Shown: one piece after another, positions 10,637 through 18,260 of the stretch | How positions within the stretch are numbered: the stretch's first letter is position 1 | Layout: every line of letters starts with the position of its first letter | From: Streptomyces sp. 135 | GTDB taxonomy: Bacteria > Actinomycetota > Actinomycetes > Streptomycetales > Streptomycetaceae | Direction of reading: 5' to 3' | Length of the DNA: 64,000 nt | Assembly: GCF_020026305.1 (NCBI RefSeq) | Contig: NZ_CP075691.1 | Location: 2,914,001 to 2,978,000 of the forward strand | The notes under the pieces: model-generated | Databases searched by the model: none | What the model was told of the DNA's origin: nothing | The model's input: only the letters and a program-made list of their open reading frames with translations | Program-made: the position numbers and the translations under genes

Positions 10637-11479
10637 TTACCGGGGGCCTTCCGGCACCGGCGCCTTCGCGGCGGCAGGTACGGCGGCCGTGGGTGATGCG
10701 GCCGTGACTGCCTCGCGGTCGGGCGCGAGCGGGTCGGTCACCGTGCCGGTCTCTTCATCGAATAGCCCCTGCGCCAGCCTGGTCACCGCTGCGGGGACCG
10801 GCGGCGCCAGGTCGGCCACAGCTCGGAGACCGGACAGGACGTCGTCAGGTCGTACGGCAGGTGTCACGTGCCGAACAACCAGCCGCAGTATCGCACAGGG
10901 CTTGTCGGTCGGCCTATCAGTGTCGTGCGTGATCACGTCACCATCAGTGATGGCTTCCAGGCTCACGACGGCCTCGCGCGCGTCGAAGGTGCGCATGCCG
11001 TTCTTCGTGCGGCGCTGCACCTCGACCTTGTCCGCGGCGCGGAACAGGTCGGCCGCGCGCCGCGCCGCTGCCGGCTCCACGCCGTCGAGGCGCAACTCCC
11101 AGACGGAGGCGGTCAGCCGGTCGGCGAGGCCCGAGGTGCGGGACTCGACGGCGTCGGTGACGTCCAGGCCGTCCGGCAGCGACTCGTTGAGCAGCTCGCG
11201 GAGCTGGTCGGGGTCACGCGGCGCGGTGAGCGCGATCTCCAGGTACTCGGCCTCACTGCCCGTGCCGGTGGGTGCGGCATTGGCGTACGACACCTTCGGG
11301 TGCGGGGTGAACCCCGCCGAGTACGCCATGGGCACCTCGGCGCGGCGCAGCGCACGCTCGAAGGCGCGCTGGAAGTCACGGTGGCTGGTGAACCGGAGGC
11401 GGCCGCGCTTGGTGTAGCGCAGGCGGATGCGCTGCACCGCGGGTGCGGGCGGCGGGCCTTCGGGCTGTCGCTTGCCCAG
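10637..11479 (-). CDS. TIGR03936 family radical SAM-associated protein (DUF2344)
   Basis: Recognised from RIRLRYTKRGRLRFTSHRDF and AGFTPHPKVSYANAAPTGTGSEAEY. The family accompanies, and is sometimes fused to, the TIGR03960 radical SAM protein; here that partner sits two genes upstream. The first standard start is GTG at 11437. A CTG at 11479 is preferred: it adds GKRQPEGPPPAPAV, leaves only 6 bases after the preceding gene and has GAAGGA about ten bases upstream. An in-frame TGA lies just before it. This gives 280 residues (266 from the GTG). Biochemical role unknown; the tRNA/rRNA-modification context is inference. Confidence 0.82.
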   Translation of the reverse strand: MGKRQPEGPPPAPAVQRIRLRYTKRGRLRFTSHRDFQRAFERALRRAEVPMAYSAGFTPHPKVSYANAAPTGTGSEAEYLEIALTAPRDPDQLRELLNESLPDGLDVTDAVESRTSGLADRLTASVWELRLDGVEPAAARRAADLFRAADKVEVQRRTKNGMRTFDAREAVVSLEAITDGDVITHDTDRPTDKPCAILRLVVRHVTPAVRPDDVLSGLRAVADLAPPVPAAVTRLAQGLFDEETGTVTDPLAPDREAVTAASPTAAVPAAAKAPVPEGPR

Positions 11480-11485
11480 TGTCGT

Positions 11486-12859
11486 TCAGTCCTTCGTGAG
11501 AGCGGTCGTACTGCTACCTAGAGTACGTGCCCCGGGCGCGTCAGGTTCCCGCCGGGCCGCCGGTAGCGGGACCGGCTCCCCCGGCACCGCTCCCACCGGC
11601 ACCGCCCGCTTCGGTGCTCCGAACAGCATGCGGCGCACGTCGGCCCGCGCCTGTCGCACGCTCTCCCGCGCGGAGGCCAGGGCCTGCCGGGTGGCGCGGC
11701 GGACCTCCTTGACGGCCCTGGCGGCGGGGCGCCACACGGCGTCGCGCACCACGTGGCCGACGGGGGTGAGGACCGTGCGGTAGGCCCACCGCACCGGCTC
11801 GACGAAGATCCACCGGAGGAGCTTGGCGAGGAAGCGGCCGACGACGAGGGAGATGTGCCCCGCGATGCGCCAGGCGTGTCCGAGCGCGTCGCCGACCTCC
11901 CGCGCGACGACGGCGACGGCCCGCCCGAGGGGTGCGAGCACCCAGCGCCACACGGCCACCAGGGGCACCACGAAGATCCAGCGGCACAGTGTCGAGACGA
12001 CGGCCCAGATGCCGCGTCCGAGCCATGCGGCACCGGCACCGATCCCCCGCGCCAGCCACGCGATGCCGTGCCCGACCGGCGTGAGGACCGACCGGTAGAG
12101 CCACACCGAGGGCACCACGATCAGCACCCGCCCCAGCCAGGCCAGCGCGATCCCGACCGGCACCACCACGTACCGCCAAAGACCCACCCACGGCCACACG
12201 AACACGGCCTTGAACAGCCACGTCAGGACGGCACCGATGCCACGCCCGGCCGCCGCGGCCCCAGCGCCCAGGGCGCGGGCCAGCCAGGCGATGCCGTGGC
12301 CGATCGGGGTGAGCACGCGCGCGTAGAGCCAGGCGGCCGGGATCGCGACGAGGTGACGCCACAGCCAGGCGCAGCCCGCGCCGAGGCCGAGCGCGGTGAT
12401 CGCGATGCCTCGGGCGATGCCCCGGGCCAGCCAGGCGATGCCATGGCCGATCGGTGTGAGGAGCGTCCGGTAGAACCACAGCGAGGGCACCACGACCAGC
12501 ACCCGCCCCAGCCAGGCCAGCGCCGTCCCGACCGGCACCACCGCGTACCGCCAAAGACCCACCCACGGCCACACGAACACGGCCCTGAACAGCCACGTCA
12601 GGACGGCACCGATGCCACGCCCGACCGGTCGCAGTCCCCTGAAGTACAGGAAGCGGCCGCACACCGCGAGCGCGTCCCAGACGAGGCGCACCGGTACGAC
12701 GAGCACGAGCACCACGATCCGTACCGGCAGTCGGATCGCTACGGCGAGGCAGCCTTCGGCCCGCGGAGGCTGCGGAGGGTGCTCAGGGTGCCGTTCGGCC
12801 TGCACCGGCGAGAGCGGCTGCGGTTCAGCCTCGCGGGCAGGTCGTTTCTCCAGGTCCAT
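11486..12859 (-). CDS. repeat-built hydrophobic protein of unknown function
   Basis: 457 residues; I do not recognise a named family. After a polar, Pro/Glu-rich N-terminus of about 38 residues the chain consists of recurring 35-40 residue units of the pattern hydrophobic-P-xxxxW-R-hydrophobic-PhG: FVWPWVGLWRYVVVPVG, VVPSVWLYRSVLTPVGHG, FVEPVRWAYRTVLTPVGH. At least seven units can be counted. The units are amphipathic with Trp and Arg, so the protein may lie along or in the membrane. The C-terminal 90 residues are Arg/Ala-rich and soluble. Two stretches of more than 80 bases are almost identical and 375 bases (125 codons) apart. It is 6 bases from each neighbour, in one operon with the GNAT and DUF2344 genes. 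Confidence 0.7.
   Translation of the reverse strand: MDLEKRPAREAEPQPLSPVQAERHPEHPPQPPRAEGCLAVAIRLPVRIVVLVLVVPVRLVWDALAVCGRFLYFRGLRPVGRGIGAVLTWLFRAVFVWPWVGLWRYAVVPVGTALAWLGRVLVVVPSLWFYRTLLTPIGHGIAWLARGIARGIAITALGLGAGCAWLWRHLVAIPAAWLYARVLTPIGHGIAWLARALGAGAAAAGRGIGAVLTWLFKAVFVWPWVGLWRYVVVPVGIALAWLGRVLIVVPSVWLYRSVLTPVGHGIAWLARGIGAGAAWLGRGIWAVVSTLCRWIFVVPLVAVWRWVLAPLGRAVAVVAREVGDALGHAWRIAGHISLVVGRFLAKLLRWIFVEPVRWAYRTVLTPVGHVVRDAVWRPAARAVKEVRRATRQALASARESVRQARADVRRMLFGAPKRAVPVGAVPGEPVPLPAARREPDAPGARTLGSSTTALTKD
12162..12622 (-). repeat. near-identical 85-bp direct repeats inside the hydrophobic repeat gene
   Basis: The segment starting TACCGCCAAAGACCCACCCA occurs at 12171 and again at 12546, with only a few differences over about 85 bases. 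The spacing of 375 bases keeps the frame. This points to recent duplication or gene conversion inside the gene. Confidence 0.85.
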
Positions 12860-12865
12860 GTCGTC

Positions 12866-13414
12866 CTAGACGCGTGGGAGTCCGGTTCGGATCCAGTACC
12901 GCAGTTTTCCGCGCCGCTCGTCCTCGAAGACGCCGCCGGATGCCTCGATGACCTTGCGCGAACCGGTGTTGTCGGTGTCGCAGGTCACCAGCACGGATTC
13001 CAGGCCGAGCCCGGCGGCGTACGGCAGGCAGGCGCGCAGCATCTCGGTGGCGTGGCCGCGGCGGCGGGCGGTGGGGCGTACGTCGTAGCCGATGTGGCCG
13101 CCGTACTCGCGCAGGAAGCGGGTGGCGATGGTGTGCCGGATGGCGATGCGGCCGAGGTAGTCGTCGCCGTCGACGTACCAGAGGGTGGTGACGGGGACGG
13201 CGAGCGGCTCGGCGGGTTGTTCGGCGGCGGCGAGCACTTCGGCGACGTACCGCTCGAAGACGGCGGGGTCGTGCCACTTGTCGCCGTACTCGCGCAGGGT
13301 GTCGCCGAGCGTCGTGTCGTCGGCGGGCCCGCCGCGCCCCTCGGCCCGGAACTCCTCCATCGCGGTGATGTAGGAGCGGTGCACCAGGCCGGAGGGCGGG
13401 GCGAGTTCGGGCAC
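12866..13414 (-). CDS. GNAT family N-acetyltransferase
   Basis: 182 residues from GTG at 13414 (V-PELAPPSGLVHRSYITAM). The GNAT core is visible: VDGDDYLGRIAIRH, GGHIGYDVRPTARRRGHATEM (the acetyl-CoA binding motif A), LVTCDTDNTGSRKVIEASGG and a C-terminal KLRYWI strand. It resembles RimJ-like acetyltransferases; the substrate is unknown. The start lies 12 bases after the radical SAM stop and the stop is 6 bases before the next gene, so it is an operon member. A longer reading to 13519 would overlap the upstream gene and lacks GNAT features. Confidence 0.85.
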   Translation of the reverse strand: MPELAPPSGLVHRSYITAMEEFRAEGRGGPADDTTLGDTLREYGDKWHDPAVFERYVAEVLAAAEQPAEPLAVPVTTLWYVDGDDYLGRIAIRHTIATRFLREYGGHIGYDVRPTARRRGHATEMLRACLPYAAGLGLESVLVTCDTDNTGSRKVIEASGGVFEDERRGKLRYWIRTGLPRV

Positions 13415-13425
13415 GTGCGCCGCCG

Positions 13426-15351
13426 CTACTTCACGACCGTGAGCGGCAGCAGCTTCTTGCCGGTGGGGCCGATCTGGATCTCCGTCTGCATGGCGGGGCA
13501 GACACCGCAGTCGAAGCACGGCGTCCAGCGGCAGTCCTCGACCTCGGTCTCGTCGAGCGAGTCCTGCCAGTCCTCCCAGAGCCAGTCCTTGTCGAGACCG
13601 GAGTCCAGGTGGTCCCAGGGCAGGACCTCTTCGTACGTGCGCTCACGCGTCGTGTACCAGTCGACGTCGACGCCCATCTCGGGCAGCGTCTTGTCGGCGC
13701 AGCGCATCCAGCGCTCGTAGCTGAAGTGCTCGCGCCAGCCGTCGAAGCGGCCGCCGTCCTCGTAGACGGCGCGGATGACGGCGCCGATGCGGCGGTCGCC
13801 GCGCGAGAGCAGGCCCTCGACGATGCCGGGCTTGCCGTCGTGGTAGCGGAAGCCGATGGAGCGGCCGTATTTCTTGTCGCCGCGGATCTTGTCGCGGAGC
13901 TTGGTCAGGCGGGCGTCGGTCTCCTCGGCGGAGAGCTGCGGGGCCCACTGGAAGGGGGTGTGCGGCTTGGGCACGAAGCCGCCGATCGACACCGTGCAGC
14001 GGATGTCGTTCGAGCCGGAGACCTCGCGGCCCTTCTGGATGACCTTCGTCGCCATGTCGGCGATCTGGAGGACGTCGTCGTCGGTCTCGGTGGGCAGGCC
14101 GCACATGAAGTACAGCTTCACCTGGCGCCAGCCGTTGCCGTACGCGGTGGAGACGGTGCGGATGAGGTCTTCCTCGGACACCATCTTGTTGATGACCTTG
14201 CGCATGCGCTCGGAGCCGCCCTCGGGGGCGAAGGTCAGGCCCGAACGGCGGCCGTTCCTGGTCAGCTCGTTGGCGAGATCGACGTTGAAGGCGTCGACGC
14301 GGGTCGAGGGGAGGGACAGGCCGATCTTGTCCTCCTCGTACCGGTCGGCGAGGCCCTTGGCGACGTCGGCGATCTCGCTGTGGTCCGCGGAGGAGAGCGA
14401 GAGCAGGCCGACCTCTTCGAAGCCGGTCGCCTTCAGGCCCTTCTCGACCATGTCGCCGATGCCGGTGATGCTTCGCTCCCGCACGGGGCGCGTGATCATG
14501 CCGGCCTGGCAGAAACGGCAGCCGCGGGTGCAGCCGCGGAAGATCTCGACGGACATGCGCTCGTGGACGGTCTCCGCGAGCGGGACGAGGGGCTGCTTGG
14601 GGTAGGGCCACTCGTCGAGGTCCATGACGGTGTGCTTGGAGACGCGCCACGGCACGCCCGAGCGGTTCGGTACGACGCGTGCGATCCGCCCGTCCGGGAG
14701 GTACTCGACGTCGTAGAACGCCGGGATGTAGACCGAGCCGGTCTTCGCGAGGCGCAGGAGGACCTCCTCGCGGCCGCCGGGGCGGCCCTCCGCCTTCCAG
14801 GCGCGGATGATCTCCGTCATGTCGAGCACGGCCTGCTCGCCGTCGCCGATGATCACCGCGTCGATGAAGTCGGCGATCGGCTCGGGGTTGAAGGCCGCGT
14901 GGCCGCCGGCGAGGACGATCGGGTCGTCCAGCGTGCGGTCCTTGGACTCCAGCGGGATGCCCGCGAGGTCCAGGGCGGTCAGCATGTTGGTGTACCCCAG
15001 CTCGGTGGAGAAGCTGAGCCCGAAGACGTCGAACGCCTTCACCGGACGGTGGCTGTCCACCGTGAACTGCGGGACCCGGTGCTCACGCATGAGCGCCTCC
15101 AGGTCCGGCCACACGCTGTAGGTGCGCTCGGCGAGGACGCCGTCGCGTTCGTTGAGCACCTCGTAGAGGATCATGACGCCCTGGTTGGGCAGTCCGACCT
15201 CGTAGGCGTCGGGGTACATGAGCGCCCAGCGGACGTCGCAGCTGTCCCACGGCTTGACGGTGGAGTTCAGCTCACCGCCGACGTACTGGATTGGCTTCTG
15301 CACATGCGGGAGCAGAGCTTCGAGCTGTGGGAAGACCGATTCGACAGACAT
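13426..15351 (-). CDS. TIGR03960 family B12-binding-like radical SAM protein
   Basis: 641 residues. The N-terminal third resembles a cobalamin-binding fold (YPDAYEVGLPNQGVMILYEVLN, GLSFSTELGYTNMLTALDLAG). The radical SAM core follows with the cluster motif C-x3-C-x2-C in FRGCTRGCRFCQAGM. The C-terminus has a Cys-rich patch CFDCGVC before TVVK-stop, possibly for a second cluster. Its usual partner, the DUF2344 protein, lies downstream in the same run. The reaction is not established. The ATG has AAGG seven bases upstream. First or second gene of the operon, after the CYTH/CHAD gene. Confidence 0.92.
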   Translation of the reverse strand: MSVESVFPQLEALLPHVQKPIQYVGGELNSTVKPWDSCDVRWALMYPDAYEVGLPNQGVMILYEVLNERDGVLAERTYSVWPDLEALMREHRVPQFTVDSHRPVKAFDVFGLSFSTELGYTNMLTALDLAGIPLESKDRTLDDPIVLAGGHAAFNPEPIADFIDAVIIGDGEQAVLDMTEIIRAWKAEGRPGGREEVLLRLAKTGSVYIPAFYDVEYLPDGRIARVVPNRSGVPWRVSKHTVMDLDEWPYPKQPLVPLAETVHERMSVEIFRGCTRGCRFCQAGMITRPVRERSITGIGDMVEKGLKATGFEEVGLLSLSSADHSEIADVAKGLADRYEEDKIGLSLPSTRVDAFNVDLANELTRNGRRSGLTFAPEGGSERMRKVINKMVSEEDLIRTVSTAYGNGWRQVKLYFMCGLPTETDDDVLQIADMATKVIQKGREVSGSNDIRCTVSIGGFVPKPHTPFQWAPQLSAEETDARLTKLRDKIRGDKKYGRSIGFRYHDGKPGIVEGLLSRGDRRIGAVIRAVYEDGGRFDGWREHFSYERWMRCADKTLPEMGVDVDWYTTRERTYEEVLPWDHLDSGLDKDWLWEDWQDSLDETEVEDCRWTPCFDCGVCPAMQTEIQIGPTGKKLLPLTVVK

Positions 15352-15401
15352 CGCGAACCTTCATGAGCCGGCAGGGGTGACCATCAAGCGTACCCCGGCG
15401 T

Positions 15402-17015
15402 TCAGCTGCCCAGAGCCGCCCGGATTTTCGCCTCCGACGCCTTCGCCCAGACCTCCGGCAGTTCCCGCTCCCGGTCGGCGGCGACGGCTTCCTCCCGGCC
15501 GTACAGCAGCCCCCAGGTAAAGGCGCTCTCCCCGGCCAGATGGGCCTGGGTGCCGAGGGCCCGTACGGCTTCGCGGGCGACCACGCTGTCCTGGTGGTCG
15601 CCGAGCACGCTCTGCACGGCCTTCATCCGCTTCGCGAAGCGCCTGGCGGGCGTCCCGAGCGCGGGGACCGCCGCCTCGCCCGCGTACCGGGCACGCTTGG
15701 CGGCCTTGCGGGCCTCGTGCATGGCACGGTCGCGTTCCTGGCCGGGGGCCAGCGCGAGGGCGTGCTCGACGCGGGTGGCGAGGCGGGCGTAGTCCTTGAG
15801 GAGCGCCTTGGGGAGCGCCTTGCCGGGCGGCGCGGAGGCGGCCGGGCGCAGCGGGGGCGCGGCGAGGAGAGTGTCGACGGCGTCCAGGAGCGCGAGGTAG
15901 CGCTCGCTCTCCAGTACGGCCAGGGTGCCGCGCCGCGCGTCGGCGCCCCGCGCGGTGGACCAGATGCGCAGCCGGGCGTCGACCGGGCCGAGGAGGAGGG
16001 TCTTCGGCAGGGCGTCCATGCGGCCGGCGAACCGGGCGGCGAGGACTTCCTGGTCGCGGTCGACGCCCAGCTCCGCCGCGAGCCATTTGAGTTCGTCGCC
16101 CACCGGGTCGGTGACGGCGTGGTCGAGGATCTTCCGGTACGACTTGAAGGCGCTGCGCATCCGGCGGGTGGCGACCCGCATCTGGTGCACGGCGTCGGGC
16201 AGGTCGCGGCGGACGGCGGGGTCGAGCGAGACGATCGCGTCGCGCTGGGCGCGGAGGTAGGCGACGAGGTGGTCGCCCGCACTGCCGCGGCCGTCACCGA
16301 CGCTCTCCCGCACGGCCTCGGCGACGGCCTCGCTCTTGCCGGCCTTCTTGCCGAGGCGGACCGCTCCCTCGGCGGGCTTGAGCCCCGCCTTCTCGGCCTT
16401 GCGGCCCTTCGGCGCGGTCTGTGCCAGGGCCCGGCCGAGCTTGGAGGACGAGGTGGAGCGGCGTACGCCCGCCTTCTTCAGCTTCTTCTCGACCTTGTCG
16501 AGGAGCGCGGGGTCGCCGCCGTCCGCCAGCTCCACCTCGATCTCGGACCACGCGGCCGTGCCGCCGCCCTTGGCGAGCCGCTCCGCCCGCACCGCGTCGA
16601 TGCTGACCTCGGCGAGCAGCTCGCCCCGGGAGTCGACGAGGTGGCGCAGGTCGCGTGCGGACAACAGGCGCACGAGGGGGACGAGTTCGGCCTCGCGGAC
16701 GCGGGAGCGCACGAGGGCGAGCAGGTCGCCCGGAACGGTGTCGGAGAGCGGCGCGTGGATCTCGTCCCGTACGCCTTCGGCGAGCGATACCGGCAGCTTC
16801 AGGTGCCAGCCCGCGTCCGTGCCGCCGGTGCGGCGGCGCAGCGTGATGGAGGCGGCGGCCAGGCGTTGGTCGGGGGTGTCCCAGTAGACGGCGTCCAGTT
16901 CGACGACGCCCTTGTCCAGTACCTCCCCGACCCCGGGCACTTCGGTCAGGTCGGGCAGCTCCGCGTCTGCCCCGACGTCGTACTTCCGCTCGATCTCGCG
17001 CTTCGTATCCGCCAT
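15402..17015 (-). CDS. CYTH and CHAD domain protein
   Basis: 537 residues. The N-terminal CYTH (triphosphate tunnel metalloenzyme) domain has the ExExK motif as EIERKY (residues 7-12) and alternating acidic/basic strands to about 200. A Lys/Ala linker precedes the C-terminal CHAD domain (about 245-535) with conserved HQMRVATRRMRSAFKSYRKI and HEARKAAKRARYAGE, which bind polyphosphate in characterised homologues. CYTH domains act on triphosphates. A role in polyphosphate metabolism or binding is inference. No Shine-Dalgarno is visible; TAGATT lies 6 bases before the ATG, suggesting a leaderless transcript. Confidence 0.9.
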   Translation of the reverse strand: MADTKREIERKYDVGADAELPDLTEVPGVGEVLDKGVVELDAVYWDTPDQRLAAASITLRRRTGGTDAGWHLKLPVSLAEGVRDEIHAPLSDTVPGDLLALVRSRVREAELVPLVRLLSARDLRHLVDSRGELLAEVSIDAVRAERLAKGGGTAAWSEIEVELADGGDPALLDKVEKKLKKAGVRRSTSSSKLGRALAQTAPKGRKAEKAGLKPAEGAVRLGKKAGKSEAVAEAVRESVGDGRGSAGDHLVAYLRAQRDAIVSLDPAVRRDLPDAVHQMRVATRRMRSAFKSYRKILDHAVTDPVGDELKWLAAELGVDRDQEVLAARFAGRMDALPKTLLLGPVDARLRIWSTARGADARRGTLAVLESERYLALLDAVDTLLAAPPLRPAASAPPGKALPKALLKDYARLATRVEHALALAPGQERDRAMHEARKAAKRARYAGEAAVPALGTPARRFAKRMKAVQSVLGDHQDSVVAREAVRALGTQAHLAGESAFTWGLLYGREEAVAADRERELPEVWAKASEAKIRAALGS

Positions 17016-17021
17016 GAATTG

Positions 17022-17027
17022 AATCTA
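17022..17027 (-). promoter_or_regulatory. candidate -10 element for a leaderless CYTH/CHAD transcript
   Basis: TAGATT on the minus strand ends 6 bases before the ATG at 17015, so transcription would start at or next to the start codon. No convincing -35 is seen. Confidence 0.4.
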
Positions 17028-17063
17028 GACGCAGAAGGGAAAGCCAAACAGGGTTCTGCGGGG

Positions 17064-18260
17064 CTATGCGGACATGGGGCGCTGCACCTTGATCGACTGG
17101 AGCAGTCCGACGGCCACCCAGACGGCGAACATCGACGAGCCGCCGTAGCTGACGAAGGGCAGCGGAAGGCCCGCGACGGGCATGATGCCCAGCGTCATCC
17201 CGACGTTCTCGAAGGACTGGAAGGCGAACCAGGCGATGATGCCGGCGGCGACGATCGTGCCGTACAGCTCGGTCGTCTCGCGTGCGATGCGGCAGGCGCG
17301 CCACAGGACGACGCCGAGCAGGAGAAGGATCGCGCCCGCGCCGATGAAGCCGAGCTCCTCGCCCGCGACCGTGAAGACGAAGTCGGTCTGCTGCTCGGGG
17401 ACGAACTGGCCGGTGGTCTGGGAGCCCTTCGTCAGGCCGGTGCCGGTGAGACCGCCGGAGCCGATGGCGATGCGTGCCTGGTTGGTGTTGTAGCCGACGC
17501 CCGCCGGGTCGAGCGCGGGGTTGGCGAAGGCCGCGAACCGGGCGATCTGGTAGTCGTCGAGCACGCCGAGCTGCCATATGGCGACGCCGCCGAGGGCGCC
17601 CGTGCCGAGCAGTCCGAAGACCCAGCGGTTGGAGGCGCCGGAGGCGAGCAGGACGCCGAGCACGATCATCACCATGACCATGACCGAACCGAGGTCGGGC
17701 ATCAGCATGACGATCGCGATCGGGACGGCCGCGAGGCCGAGGGCCTGCACGACGGTGCGGTGGTCGGGGTGCTCCCGGTCGCCCGCGTCGACGCGGGCGG
17801 CGAGCAGCATCGCCATGCCGAGGATGATCGTGATCTTGACGAACTCGGAGGGCTGGAGCGAGAAGCCGCCGCCGAGCACGATCCACGCGTGCGCGCCGTT
17901 GATGGTCGCGCCGAGCGGAGTGAGCACGAGCAGGACCAGGAAGACGGAGATGCCGTAGAGGATCGGCACGGCCGTGCGCAGGGTGCGGTGGCCGAGCCAG
18001 ACCGTGCCGATCATCAGGGCGAAGCCGATGCCGGTGTTCAGGACGTGCTTGAGCATGAACGAGTACGGGTCGTCGCCGACCAGCTCGGTGCGGTTGCGGG
18101 TCGCCGAGTAGACGAGCGCGGCGCCGATGCCGGAGAGCGCGATCGCCGCGAGGAGCATCGGCCAGTCGAGCCGGCGCACTATCGAGTCGCGGGCGAGGAG
18201 CCGGGACATGTTCGAGCGCTCGGGGCCGTACCCGGAGACGGAGAAGCCGCTGCCGGTCAT
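17064..18260 (-). CDS. rodA: SEDS peptidoglycan polymerase RodA
   Basis: 398 residues from the ATG at 18260. It is an FtsW/RodA/SpoVE protein with about ten membrane segments. SEDS marks include GAHAWIVLGGGFSLQPSEFVK, LMPDLGSVMVM, FTVAGEELGFIGA and the C-terminal GLPLPFVSYGGSSM. It polymerises lipid II glycan strands together with a class B PBP. Its start overlaps the stop of the pbp2 gene by one base (TGATG), so the pair is translationally coupled. It is the last gene of the mreBCD-pbp2-rodA set, which in Streptomyces serves spore-wall synthesis. Confidence 0.95.
   Translation of the reverse strand: MTGSGFSVSGYGPERSNMSRLLARDSIVRRLDWPMLLAAIALSGIGAALVYSATRNRTELVGDDPYSFMLKHVLNTGIGFALMIGTVWLGHRTLRTAVPILYGISVFLVLLVLTPLGATINGAHAWIVLGGGFSLQPSEFVKITIILGMAMLLAARVDAGDREHPDHRTVVQALGLAAVPIAIVMLMPDLGSVMVMVMIVLGVLLASGASNRWVFGLLGTGALGGVAIWQLGVLDDYQIARFAAFANPALDPAGVGYNTNQARIAIGSGGLTGTGLTKGSQTTGQFVPEQQTDFVFTVAGEELGFIGAGAILLLLGVVLWRACRIARETTELYGTIVAAGIIAWFAFQSFENVGMTLGIMPVAGLPLPFVSYGGSSMFAVWVAVGLLQSIKVQRPMSA

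Noticed and set aside
5889..11417. Very long open frames on the plus strand opposite rne (up to about 1000 codons)
   Set aside because: Products are His/Gly/Arg/Leu-rich shadows of GC-rich codon bias opposite a recognised gene; no family motifs or ribosome sites.
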